Shown: in pieces, positions 24,794 to 33,154 of the stretch
Layout: every line of letters starts with the position of its first letter
How positions within the stretch are numbered: position 1 is the first letter of the stretch
Origin: Ruixingdingia sedimenti
GTDB taxonomy: Bacteria; Pseudomonadota; Alphaproteobacteria; Rhodobacterales; Rhodobacteraceae
DNA length: 64,000 bases
Assembly: GCF_031432425.1 (NCBI RefSeq)
Contig: NZ_JAVKPH010000002.1
Coordinates: forward strand, 124,001-188,000
Direction: 5' to 3'
Translations under genes and position numbers: made by a program
Notes under the pieces: generated by a model
Told to the model about the DNA's origin: nothing
The model's database searches: none
What the model saw: the letters and a program-made list of their open reading frames with translations, nothing else

Positions 24794-25918
24794 ATGACAG
24801 CCACCCTCTGCACCCCCATGGCCCTGCGCGGGCTGACGCTGCGCAACCGCATCGTGATCTCGCCCATGTGCCAGTATTCGGCGCAAGGCGGGATCGCGAA
24901 CGACTGGCATCTGGCGCATTACGGGCGGCTGGCGATGGGGGGGGCGGGGCTGGTGCTGTTCGAGGCCACGTCGATCAGCCCCGAGGGCCGCATCTCGCCC
25001 GGCGATCTGGGGCTGTGGGAGGATGCGCAGATCGCCCCCATGGCGCGGGTCGCGGCTTTCGTGAAATCGCAGGGCGCGGCGGCGGGGGTGCAGCTTGCCC
25101 ATGCCGGCCGGCGCGCGGCCAGCCAGCGGCCCTGGCATGGCGCGGGGCCGCTCGGCCCCGAGGATGCCGATCTGCGGGGCGAACCCGCCTGGCCCGTGGT
25201 CGCGCCCTCTGCGCTGGCGATGGCCGAGGGCTGGCCGGTGCCGCAGGCGCTGAGCCTCGAGGGTATCGCGCAGGTCCGGGCCGATTTCGCCGCCGCCGCC
25301 CGCCGCGCGCTGGCGGCCGGGTTCGACGTGATCGAGATCCATGCCGCGCATGGCTATCTGCTGCACGAATTCCTGTCGCCCCTGTCGAATACGCGCGACG
25401 ATGCCTATGGCGGCGACCGCGCGCGCCGCATGCGCCTGGCGCTGGAGGTGGCGGCGGACCTGCGCGCGATCTGGCCCGCCGACCGGCCGGTGTTCGTGCG
25501 CGTCTCGGTCGTGGACGGGGCCGATGGCGGGCAGACGGTGGAGGATACGGTGGCCTTCGCCCGGGAACTGAAGGCGCTCGGGGTGGATGTGGTGGATTGC
25601 TCGACCGGCGGGATGCTGGGCAGCGCCACCGCCTCGCGCGTGCCCCGCGGGCCGGGGTTCCAGCTGCCCTATGCCCGCGCGGTGCGCGAGGGCGCGGGGA
25701 TCCCCGCGATGGCGGTGGGGCTGATCCTCGACCCCCATCAGGCCGAGGCCGCGCTGACCGAAGGCGATGCCGACCTGATCGCCATCGGACGCACCGCGCT
25801 CGACGATCCGAACTGGCCGCTGCATGCCGAACGGGCGCTGACGGGCGACCGGTGGGACCATTGGCCGCCGCAGGCGGGCTGGTGGTTGGAACGGCGCGCG
25901 GCCTCGCTGCGGCGATAG
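24794..25918 (+). CDS. NADH:flavin oxidoreductase, YqjM-like old yellow enzyme
   Basis: About 374 residues from MTATLCTPMA; an ATG at 24779 is also in frame. It is an FMN-dependent TIM barrel. The Cys in PMCQYSAQGG tunes the flavin in YqjM-type ene-reductases. The catalytic pair lies in EIHAAHGYLLHEFLSPLSN (His-x-x-His). The barrel ends with AVGLILDPHQAEAAL and DLIAIGRTALDDPNW, the FMN phosphate site. It reduces activated C=C bonds (enones, maleimides) with NAD(P)H. It lies between MFS and GMC oxidoreductase genes on one strand with short gaps. Confidence 0.9.
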   Translation: MTATLCTPMALRGLTLRNRIVISPMCQYSAQGGIANDWHLAHYGRLAMGGAGLVLFEATSISPEGRISPGDLGLWEDAQIAPMARVAAFVKSQGAAAGVQLAHAGRRAASQRPWHGAGPLGPEDADLRGEPAWPVVAPSALAMAEGWPVPQALSLEGIAQVRADFAAAARRALAAGFDVIEIHAAHGYLLHEFLSPLSNTRDDAYGGDRARRMRLALEVAADLRAIWPADRPVFVRVSVVDGADGGQTVEDTVAFARELKALGVDVVDCSTGGMLGSATASRVPRGPGFQLPYARAVREGAGIPAMAVGLILDPHQAEAALTEGDADLIAIGRTALDDPNWPLHAERALTGDRWDHWPPQAGWWLERRAASLRR

Positions 25919-25939
25919 CGGCGCGCGCAGGGAGGGGCG

Positions 25940-27538
25940 ATGGAAGGAAGCTTCGATTTCGTCATCATCGGTGCGGGCTCCGCCGGCTGCGTGCTGGCGA
26001 ACCGCCTGTCCGAGGACCCGCGCGCCCGCGTCCTGCTGATCGAGGCGGGCGGATCCGACCGCTACCACTGGGTGCATATCCCCGTGGGCTACCTCTACTG
26101 CATCGGCAACCCCCGCACCGACTGGATGTACCGGACCGAACCCGAACCGGGCCTCGGCGGGCGGTCGATCCTTTACCCGCGCGGCAAGCTGATGGGCGGC
26201 TGTTCGTCGATCAACGGCATGATCTACATGCGCGGGCAGGCGGCCGATTACGACGGTTGGGCGCAGATGGGCTGCACCGGATGGGGCTGGGACGACGTGC
26301 TGCCGCTGTTCATCCGGTCCGAGGCGCATCATGCCGGCGGGCCCGCCCACGGGACGGCGGGCGAGATGCGGGTGGAACGCCAGCGGCTTCACTGGCCGGT
26401 GCTGGACGCGGTGGCGGAGGCGGCGGGCGAACTGGGCATTGCCCCCACGGCGGATTTCAACGCCGGCGACAATGCGGGCGTGGGCTATTTCGAGGTCACG
26501 CAGAAATCCGGCCTGCGGCATAGCGCGGCGCGCGCCTTTCTGGGCCGCAAGGTGCGGGCGCGGGCGAACCTGACGATCCTGACGCAGGCGCAGGTGACGG
26601 GGCTGGTGCTGGCGGACGGCCGGGTGACGGCGGTGGACTATGACCGCGGGGGCCGGCCGGGCAGGGTGGATGTGGCCGGGCAACTGGTGCTGGCGGCGGG
26701 GGCGGTCGGCACGCCGCAGATCCTGATGCTGTCGGGCATCGGCCCGGCGGATCACCTGGCCGATCTGGGCATCGCGCCGCGGCTCGACCTGCCGGTGGGG
26801 CGGAACTTGCAGGATCATTTGCAGATCCGCACCGTGTTCCGGGTGTCCGGCGTGCGCACGCTGAACGACCGCGCGGCGCGGCCCTTGGGGCGTGCGGGGA
26901 TCGCGGCGGAATATGCGCTGTTCCGGCGCGGCCCGATGGCGATGGCGCCGAGCCAGTTGGGCATCTTCACCCGCACCGATCCGCGTCATGCCACGCCGAA
27001 CGTGGAATTCCACGTCCAGCCCCTGTCGCTGGATGCCTTCGGGCAGCCGCTGCACCGCGATCCGGCGATCACCGTTTCGGTCTGCAACCTGCGCCCGACC
27101 AGCACCGGGGCGGTGACGCTGCAATCGCCCGACTGGCGGCAGGCGCCGCGGATCGCGCCCGGCTATCTGTCCACGCCCGAGGATATGGAGGTCGCCGTCG
27201 CCTCGGTCCGGCTGGCGCGGCGGCTGATGGCGACGCGGCGGATGGCGGGGATGGCGCCGCAAGAGGTGCTGCCGGGGGCGGAGGTGGATGCCGACGCCGA
27301 TCCGGTCGCGGCGGCGGGCCGCATCGCCACCACGATCTTCCACCCCGTGGGCACCGCGCGCATGGGGCCTGCGGGCGATGCGGGCGCGGTGGTGGATCCG
27401 CAGTTGCGGCTGCGGGGGCTGACGAATGTCACCGTCGCCGACGCTTCGGTCATGCCGCGGATCGTGTCGGGCAACACCCATGCCCCGGTGGTGATGATCG
27501 CGGAACGCGCGGCGGATATTCTGCGCGGGCGGGGGTGA
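25940..27538 (+). CDS. GMC family FAD oxidoreductase (choline dehydrogenase-like)
   Basis: A 532-residue flavoprotein with FDFVIIGAGSAGCVLANRL at the N-terminus, the FAD-ribose Glu in LLIEAGG, the first GMC signature around PRGKLMGGCSSINGMIYMRG (about residue 85) and the C-terminal active-site region TIFHPVGTARMG (His as catalytic base). It oxidises a primary or secondary alcohol and passes electrons to a quinone or cytochrome. The sequence resembles the choline/long-chain alcohol dehydrogenase branch, but the substrate is unknown. It ends the MFS-OYE-GMC run; repeat copy D follows. Confidence 0.92.
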   Translation: MEGSFDFVIIGAGSAGCVLANRLSEDPRARVLLIEAGGSDRYHWVHIPVGYLYCIGNPRTDWMYRTEPEPGLGGRSILYPRGKLMGGCSSINGMIYMRGQAADYDGWAQMGCTGWGWDDVLPLFIRSEAHHAGGPAHGTAGEMRVERQRLHWPVLDAVAEAAGELGIAPTADFNAGDNAGVGYFEVTQKSGLRHSAARAFLGRKVRARANLTILTQAQVTGLVLADGRVTAVDYDRGGRPGRVDVAGQLVLAAGAVGTPQILMLSGIGPADHLADLGIAPRLDLPVGRNLQDHLQIRTVFRVSGVRTLNDRAARPLGRAGIAAEYALFRRGPMAMAPSQLGIFTRTDPRHATPNVEFHVQPLSLDAFGQPLHRDPAITVSVCNLRPTSTGAVTLQSPDWRQAPRIAPGYLSTPEDMEVAVASVRLARRLMATRRMAGMAPQEVLPGAEVDADADPVAAAGRIATTIFHPVGTARMGPAGDAGAVVDPQLRLRGLTNVTVADASVMPRIVSGNTHAPVVMIAERAADILRGRG

Positions 27539-27593
27539 GGGCGGGCCTGACGGGGGCGGTAGGAATGCCGGCTCACTCACCTGGCCGCAAGCC

Positions 27594-27836
27594 GGATCGG
27601 AATTCGCATTCACCGCGCTGTCTGGCGAAGGCGCGTGCCTTCGCCACCGCGATTCAGGTGGAGTTGCCCCGGCCGGGGGCCCCAAGCCCTCGACCAGCGC
27701 CCCGCCCATGGCGGGCGCTACTCGCCCGCCGGGGCAGGCGCTGGCCTACCAGGATTTCCCGGCACACCATTCCTGACGGCAACCCCGCGCGAACGGGCGG
27801 GGGAAACGCAATGCGTTTCCTGATCCCGCCCGGCCA
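27594..27836 (-). repeat. Dispersed structured repeat family 1, copy D
   Basis: Minus-strand copy in the 454-base convergent gap between the GMC oxidoreductase and efp genes. Module 1 has loop ATT instead of ATC or ACC, but both 8-base arms are unchanged. Module 3 and the outer arms of module 2 are degraded (GGTCGAGGGC, CGCCCCGCCC), and the terminal hairpin is intact. Similarity to copy A extends past the last hairpin (GAATTCCGATCC against GAATACCGATCC). Between it and the terminator of efp (27837-27934) I see nothing. Confidence 0.9.
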
Positions 27837-27934
27837 AACCGCGCTCATGCCCTGTGACGGCAGGGAAAAGGCGGTATGGTCGCGGCTCTCAGGTGTTTTC
27901 CGGCGACAGCTGGCCCCGCCCCGGCGGCGGCAAC

Positions 27935-27964
27935 GAAAACGGGCGGTGGCCCGCGCCACCGCCC
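27935..27964 (-). terminator. Rho-independent terminator of efp
   Basis: On the minus strand GGGCGGTGGC and GCCACCGCCC (27955-27964 with 27941-27950) form a perfect 10-bp stem with a 4-base loop, followed by GTTTTCG. It lies 29 bases past the efp stop codon. Confidence 0.85.
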
Positions 27965-27992
27965 GCATGTTCCGGCCCTGCCGCAGGGCGCG

Positions 27993-28562
27993 TCAGTCCT
28001 TCGCGCGCTCGACGTAGGAATTGTCCTCGGTGTTGATCACGATCCGGGTGCCCGCGCCGATATGCGGCGGCACCATCACCCGCAGCCCGTTGGTGCAGAT
28101 CGCGGGCTTGTAGGACGACGAGGCCGTCTGGCCCTTCACCACCGGCTCGGTCTCGGCGATCTCGACCGTCACCTTCTGGGGATATTCGATGGCGATCGCA
28201 TTGCCCTCGAAGGTCTTGAGATAGACGCGGATCCCCTCGGTCAGGAACACCTTGCCGTCGCCCACCACATCGGGCGACACGGCGAGCTGTTCATAGGTCT
28301 CGGGCTCCATGAAGTGATAGCCCTCGCCGTCCTCGTAGAGGAAATCGTATTCGCGTTCGTCCACCGTCGCGCGTTCCACCTGTTCGGTCGTGCGCCAGCG
28401 TTCCGATACCTTCACCCCGTCGGCGATGCGGCGCATGTCGACCTGGGTCACGGGCGTGCCCTTGCCGGGGTGGATGTTCTGGGCCTGAAGAACGACATAG
28501 AGCCTGCCGTCCATGTCGATGACGTTGCCCTTGCGGATGCTGGAGGCGATGACTTTGACCAC
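27993..28562 (-). CDS. efp: Elongation factor P
   Basis: A 189-residue translation factor that relieves ribosome stalling at polyproline. The N-terminal KOW-like domain ends in the tip loop NIHPGKGTP, where Lys34 is the residue lysylated by EpmA in the beta-lysine branch. The OB domains follow, with LTEGIRVYLKTFEGNAIAIEYP and the C-terminal signature KPAICTNGLRVMVPPHIGAGTRIVINTEDNSYVERAKD. The length is standard. The gene is divergent from epmA across about 100 bases, so substrate and modifying enzyme share a promoter region. A downstream terminator is visible. Confidence 0.97.
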   Translation of the reverse strand: MVKVIASSIRKGNVIDMDGRLYVVLQAQNIHPGKGTPVTQVDMRRIADGVKVSERWRTTEQVERATVDEREYDFLYEDGEGYHFMEPETYEQLAVSPDVVGDGKVFLTEGIRVYLKTFEGNAIAIEYPQKVTVEIAETEPVVKGQTASSSYKPAICTNGLRVMVPPHIGAGTRIVINTEDNSYVERAKD

Positions 28563-28665
28563 GGGTTTCGATCCTTGTTTGCGGCGCGCCCGCGCGGTAG
28601 GGCGGGGCGGGATGACCGCGCCCTAGCGCATCCTGACCGGAATCGCCAGCCCCAAGGACACCGAA

Positions 28666-29718
28666 ATGCCCGCCGGAACGCCCGATGCCCCGCCCTGGTG
28701 GTCGCCCGAACGCCATGCCGACCGCCGCCCGGCGCTGCTGGCGCGCAACCGGATCCAGGCGGCCCTGCGCGGCTGGCTGGCGGCCGAGGGGTTCACCGAG
28801 GTCGATCCCGTCGCGTTGCAGGTCAGCCCGGGAAACGAGGCGCATCTGCATGCCTTCGCGACCGAGGCCCTAGGCTATGACGGCGCGGGCCGGGCGATGT
28901 ATCTGCACACCAGCCCCGAATTCGCAATGAAGAAGCTGCTGGCGGCGGGCGAGACCCGCATCGCCGCCTTCGCCCATGTCTGGCGCAACCGCGAACGGGG
29001 GGTGTTGCACAGCCCCGAATTCACCATGCTGGAATGGTACCGCGCCGGGCAGGGCTACGAGGTGCTGATGGCCGATTGCGCGGCGCTGGCGCGGCTGGCG
29101 GTGCGGGCGGCGGGGGGCACGGCGCTGCGGTTCAGCGGCCATGAATGCGATCCCTTCGCCGAACCCGAACGGCTGTCGGTGGCAGAGGCCTTCGCGCGCC
29201 ACGCCGGCATCGACCTGCTGGCCACTCTCGCCCCCGACGGGACGACCGACGCCCCCGCCCTGCGCGCGCAACTGGCCGCGCGCGGCCACCGCACGGCGGC
29301 GGACGACACCTGGTCCGACATGCTCAGCCGCGTGCTGGTCGCGGCGGTGGAGCCGCATCTGGGCCATGGCCGCCTGACGGTGCTCGACCGCTATCCGGTG
29401 GCCGAGGCGGCGCTGGCGCGCCCCGCTGCCGACGACCCGCGCGTGGCCGAACGGTTCGAGCTTTACGCCTGCGGGGTGGAACTGGCGAACGGGTTCGGCG
29501 AACTCACCAACCCCGCCGAACAGCGCCGCCGGTTCGAGGCCGAGATGGCGGAAAAACACCGCGTCTATGGCGAGCGCTACCCGCTGGACGAGGATTTCCT
29601 CGCGGCCCTCGCCCATATGCCCGCCGCGAGCGGCATCGCGATGGGCTTCGACCGGCTGGTGATGCTGGCCACCGCCGCCCCGCGCATCGACGACGTGCTC
29701 TGGACCCCGGTGGCGTGA
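28666..29718 (+). CDS. epmA: EF-P lysine aminoacylase
   Basis: 350 residues, resembling the catalytic core of class II lysyl-tRNA synthetase without the anticodon-binding domain. Motif 2 is in FAHVWRNRERGVLHSPEFTMLEWYRAG (about residues 105-130) and motif 3 in GIAMGFDRLVMLATAA (about residue 325); VELANGFGELTNPAEQ is also typical of GenX/PoxA/EpmA. It attaches (R)-beta-lysine to Lys34 of EF-P. The partner EpmB (lysine 2,3-aminomutase) is not in this window. Being next to efp makes the assignment firm. Confidence 0.95.
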   Translation: MPAGTPDAPPWWSPERHADRRPALLARNRIQAALRGWLAAEGFTEVDPVALQVSPGNEAHLHAFATEALGYDGAGRAMYLHTSPEFAMKKLLAAGETRIAAFAHVWRNRERGVLHSPEFTMLEWYRAGQGYEVLMADCAALARLAVRAAGGTALRFSGHECDPFAEPERLSVAEAFARHAGIDLLATLAPDGTTDAPALRAQLAARGHRTAADDTWSDMLSRVLVAAVEPHLGHGRLTVLDRYPVAEAALARPAADDPRVAERFELYACGVELANGFGELTNPAEQRRRFEAEMAEKHRVYGERYPLDEDFLAALAHMPAASGIAMGFDRLVMLATAAPRIDDVLWTPVA

Positions 29719-29783
29719 GAGGGCCGGCCCCGCGCCACGGCCATCGCCCTTTCGGCGGGGCCGTGCCCCTGACATCCGTCGGC

Positions 29784-29883
29784 AGCCTCCGGCGGGAGTA
29801 TTTGGAAAAAGATGAAGCCGCCCACCCTTGCCGGGCAAGCGCGGCCGCCGCATTTTCTGTCCCCAAATATCCCCGCCGGAGGC
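29784..29883. repeat. Repeat family 2, convergent pair of half-copies
   Basis: GCCTCCGGCGGGAGTATTTGG starts at 29784 and its mirror CCAAATATCCCCGCCGGAGGC ends at 29883, with AAAAAGATGAA and CATTTTCTGTCC on the inner sides. They flank a loop of about 40 bases between the converging epmA and AraC-type genes. Together they could form a bidirectional terminator. The rest of the 292-base gap (29719-29783, 29884-30010) is GC-rich with no gene. Confidence 0.75.
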
Positions 29884-30010
29884 CCCCGACCTGCCCACCC
29901 GCTCCACCCGTCCGAAGATGCGGCCAGCGTCGCCACCGGGCCGCGGCAGCGCCGGCGAGGGGGGCTCGATGCCCCCCGAGGCGGCGGTCCCGGGGCTGCC
30001 GGGCGGGGGT

Positions 30011-30967
30011 CTAGCCGCCCCGCGCCGCGTGCTGCTGGCGATAGCCCGAGGGGGTCTGGCCGAACTTGGCCTTGAACAGGCGGGAAAACTGCGCCTGGTC
30101 GGAAAAGCCGAAGCGGTAGGCGATGTCCGACATCGGCATGGTGCCCGGCAGTTGCAGCAGGTCGCGCGCGGCGATGAGGCGCTGGTCGCGGATATATTGC
30201 GACACGGTGCTGTTGGCCTCTGCGAACAGTTCGTGCAGGTAGCGTTTGGAAATCCCGCAGGCCTCGGCCACCATGTCGGGCGACAGCGCGGGGTCGGCGA
30301 GGCTGCGGCGGATCACCGCTTCGGCCCGGCGCAGATGCGCCTCGCGCACGGCCGAGCGCACGCCCTCGCCCCCGCCTGCCTGCCCGTCGACCGCCAGCGC
30401 CAGCAGTTCGATCAGCTGCCGTCCCAGCACCTCGGCGCTGCGGGGATCCACGTCGCGCTGCGCCTGCACCTGCTGCGCCATCGATACGAACAGCGCCCCC
30501 ATCCCCCCGCGCCCGTCGAACACCTGCGCGCAATGGCGGTCGGGGCTGCGGATCTTTTCCGCCAGCACCGGCCGGGCCACCTTCAGCACGTAAAGGTCGT
30601 TCGGCGCCTCGTAGGAAAACCGGTAGGGCTCGTCCCCGCGTTCGATGATGAACCCGCCGGGGTCGCAGCGCACGTCGCGGCCCAGTTGCCGGAAATCGAC
30701 CGGCGCGCGGCGGGGGATGGTGATCAGGTATTCCTCTTCCGTCGTGCCGGCGATGTGGCGCAGGTTGCGTTCATAGCGCAGCGGCTGCGTCTGCAACCGC
30801 GACAGCGACACCGCGCCGACGCTGCCCTTTTCCAGCCGGCCCTGAAAGGCCCCGGCATCGCGGAAGGTCAGTTGCAGGGGGAAATAGGCCTCGGCGATCA
30901 CGGCGTTCCAGTGGCCCGCGCGTTCCGGCGCGGCCACATGATCGGTGCTGTGTGCCTTGGTCTGCAT
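30011..30967 (-). CDS. AraC family transcriptional regulator
   Basis: About 318 residues from MQTKAHSTDH at 30967. The N-terminal two-thirds form an AraC-binding-like cupin domain (LEKGSVGAVSLSRLQTQPLRYERNLRHI...DVRCDPGGFIIERGDEPYRFSYE). The last 100 residues carry two helix-turn-helix motifs (LSPDMVAEACGISKRYLHELFAE and MPMSDIAYRFGFSDQAQFSRLFKAKFGQTPSGYRQ). It is divergent from the HyuB-like gene at 31291 across 323 bases that contain three tandem 13-bp repeats, so it is the likely activator of the lactam operon. Confidence 0.93.
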   Translation of the reverse strand: MQTKAHSTDHVAAPERAGHWNAVIAEAYFPLQLTFRDAGAFQGRLEKGSVGAVSLSRLQTQPLRYERNLRHIAGTTEEEYLITIPRRAPVDFRQLGRDVRCDPGGFIIERGDEPYRFSYEAPNDLYVLKVARPVLAEKIRSPDRHCAQVFDGRGGMGALFVSMAQQVQAQRDVDPRSAEVLGRQLIELLALAVDGQAGGGEGVRSAVREAHLRRAEAVIRRSLADPALSPDMVAEACGISKRYLHELFAEANSTVSQYIRDQRLIAARDLLQLPGTMPMSDIAYRFGFSDQAQFSRLFKAKFGQTPSGYRQQHAARGG

Positions 30968-31290
30968 GGACGCGCCACCCCCCGACAGCGTGACATGGGT
31001 TGATTCTAGATAGTCCCGCGGCACCTCATTGCAAGGCATTTCCGCCCCGCCGCCGTCTTGCCGCACCCGATGGGGCCGGGTGCAGGGCCCGGGTGCACGG
31101 CCCGGGTGCACGGATTGCCAAATCCTTCCGCGCTGGCCTGCAAGACGCCGCCCCCGAATCGCGCGACGCTGATTGCCAGAGTTCAAGAAGCCGGGAATCG
31201 GCCAGTGCAGGGAGTTTCGCCGGACAACCACCCCTTCCGGGGCGGCGATGGCGCCTGCGCGGCCGGACGGCCCCACAGGAAGGATGGACC
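30968..31290. promoter_or_regulatory. Divergent control region with three 13-bp tandem repeats
   Basis: A 323-base gene-free region between the AraC-type and HyuB-like genes. GGCCCGGGTGCAC occurs twice without spacing (31086-31098, 31099-31111), preceded by a third, imperfect unit GGGCCGGGTGCAG (31073-31085). GATTGCCA also occurs twice (31113-31120, 31171-31178). Spaced direct repeats are the usual targets of AraC-type activators. No clear -35/-10 pair could be fixed by eye. Confidence 0.6.
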
Positions 31291-33045
31291 ATGACCAAAC
31301 GGAAGGTCGACCCGATCACGCTTTCGGTCGTGCGCGGCGTGCTGGAGACGACGCAGCGCGAGATGACCCTGACGCTGGAACAGACCGCGCGCAGTTCGGT
31401 CTTCAACCTCGCGCACGACTATTCCACCGCGCTTTTCAACCACACGCCGGAAATGATCCTGCAAGGGCAGGACATCCCGATCCACCTCGGCTCGCTGATC
31501 CCGGCGATGAAGTCGGTGGCGAAGTTCTTCGAGGGCGACATCCACGATGGCGACCTGATCCTGCACAACGACCCGGCCTATGGCGGGTCGCACATCATCG
31601 ACACCTGCATGTACTACCCCGTGTTCTACGAGGGCGAGCTGGTGTTCTGGACCGTCTGCAAGGGCCACCTGACCGACATCGGCGGCCCGGTGCCCGCCGG
31701 CTACAACCCCGCGGCGACGGAGATCTATGCCGAGGGTCTGCGCATCCCCCCCGTCAAGCTGTGGGACAAGGGCAAGCCCCGCCATGACGTGATGAACCTG
31801 CTGCTGACCAACATGCGCGCGCGCCGCGACCAAGAGGGCGATTTCAACGCGCTCATCGGCGCCTGCAAGGTGGGCGCGAGGGCGCTGACCGGGCTGATGG
31901 ACAAATACGGCAAGGACATGGTGCAGGACTGCATCGCCGAACTGCTGGACATGGCCGAGGCGCATATGCGCAAGCTCATCTCCGAGGTCCCGGACGGCAC
32001 CTATACCGGCACCGCGATCCTCGAGGACGCCGGCCACGGCTTCGGCGATTTCGAGATCACCGCGACGGTGACGATCACCGGCGACAACTGCCATATCGCC
32101 GTGAACTCGCCCCCGCAGGTGCCCTATTTCATCAACAGCTATGAAGGGAACAGCCATTCGGGCGTCTATCTGGGCCTGATGATGTTCGCGCAGCTTCCGC
32201 CGCCCTACAACGAGGGGCTCTATCGCTGCGTCACCACCGACATGGGCCCCAAGGGCACGCTCTGCAACGCGAAATCGCCCGCGCCGCACATGAACTGCAC
32301 CACGACGCCGATGGAAACGCTGACCGATGCCGTGCGGCTGGCGTTCGAGCAGGCGGCGCCCGCCAAGGTTTCGGCAAGCTGGGGCCATGCCAACGGCTGC
32401 AACATCGCCGGCTGGGACAAGCGGCATGACGAGGAATATGTGACCATGGTGCTGGCCTCGATCATCTCGGGCGCCGGGGCCACGGCAAGCCAGGACGGCT
32501 GGCATGCCTGCGGGCCGGAATGCTGCTTCGGCGCGCTGACCAGCGGAGATATCGAGATGCTGGAACACAGCTACCCGATCATCATCCACCGCTACGGGCT
32601 GATGGAGGATTCGGGCGGCGCGGGCAAGAACCGCGGCGGGTCCGGCACCTGCTGGGAGGTGGAGCCGCTGGATACCCCGATGACGCTGATCACCTTCGGC
32701 GAAGGCCGCCGCATCCCGGCGATGGGGGCCGCGGGGGCGAAGTCGAACATGGTCGCGCCCAAGGTCGGGCGGCTGGAGGTCACGCGCAACGGCGAGACCA
32801 AGATCATCACCGAAAACGTCATCGAGACGATCCAGCCCGGCGAACGCGCGGCCAACAAGAACCCCGGCGGCGGCGGCTACGGCAACCCGTATGAACGCGA
32901 CATCCAGAAGGTGGTCGAGGACGTGCGCAACGGCCTCGTCAGCCTCGCGGGGGCCAAGGCCGACTACGGTGTCGTCATCACCGATGCCGAAACCCTCGCC
33001 GTCGATCACGACGCCACCCGGAAACTGCGCGCGGCCGCCGCCTGA
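31291..33045 (+). CDS. Hydantoinase B/oxoprolinase B-type subunit
   Basis: 584 residues from MTKRKVDPITLSVVRG. The upstream in-frame extension is not protein-like. The family pattern is clear: DPITLSVVRGVLETTQREMTLTLEQTARSSVFN, GDLILHNDPAYGGSHIIDTC, the Gly-rich SGGAGKNRGGSGTCWEVEPL (about residue 440) and NPGGGGYGNPYERD near the end. HyuB pairs with HyuA in ATP-dependent opening of hydantoins, 5-oxoproline or related rings, and in acetone/acetophenone carboxylases. It is first in the lactam operon, followed by the HyuA-like gene after a 109-base spacer that holds a family 2 repeat. Confidence 0.9.
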   Translation: MTKRKVDPITLSVVRGVLETTQREMTLTLEQTARSSVFNLAHDYSTALFNHTPEMILQGQDIPIHLGSLIPAMKSVAKFFEGDIHDGDLILHNDPAYGGSHIIDTCMYYPVFYEGELVFWTVCKGHLTDIGGPVPAGYNPAATEIYAEGLRIPPVKLWDKGKPRHDVMNLLLTNMRARRDQEGDFNALIGACKVGARALTGLMDKYGKDMVQDCIAELLDMAEAHMRKLISEVPDGTYTGTAILEDAGHGFGDFEITATVTITGDNCHIAVNSPPQVPYFINSYEGNSHSGVYLGLMMFAQLPPPYNEGLYRCVTTDMGPKGTLCNAKSPAPHMNCTTTPMETLTDAVRLAFEQAAPAKVSASWGHANGCNIAGWDKRHDEEYVTMVLASIISGAGATASQDGWHACGPECCFGALTSGDIEMLEHSYPIIIHRYGLMEDSGGAGKNRGGSGTCWEVEPLDTPMTLITFGEGRRIPAMGAAGAKSNMVAPKVGRLEVTRNGETKIITENVIETIQPGERAANKNPGGGGYGNPYERDIQKVVEDVRNGLVSLAGAKADYGVVITDAETLAVDHDATRKLRAAAA

Positions 33046-33057
33046 TCCGCGACGCGC

Positions 33058-33113
33058 ACATTTTCTGTCCAGAAATATCCTCGGGGGTCCGGGGGCAGGC
33101 AGCCCCCGGCGCC
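33058..33113 (-). repeat. Repeat family 2 copy inside the lactam operon
   Basis: CATTTTCTGTCCAGAAATATCC is followed by CGGGGGT and a hairpin CCGGGGGC (33089-33096)/GCCCCCGG (33102-33109). It occupies the spacer between the HyuB- and HyuA-like genes, in the orientation opposite to transcription. The same sequence layout recurs at 18728-18774 and 54561-54617. Confidence 0.75.
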
Positions 33114-33154
33114 GGCAGCAGCCACGGGCCCCGACGCCACCAAGGAAGCATACC

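Noticed and set aside
23468..27709. Very long minus-strand open frame (about 1400 codons) across the MFS, OYE and GMC genes
   Set aside because: It runs antisense through three well-supported genes; its translation is Arg/His/Pro-rich low-complexity sequence.
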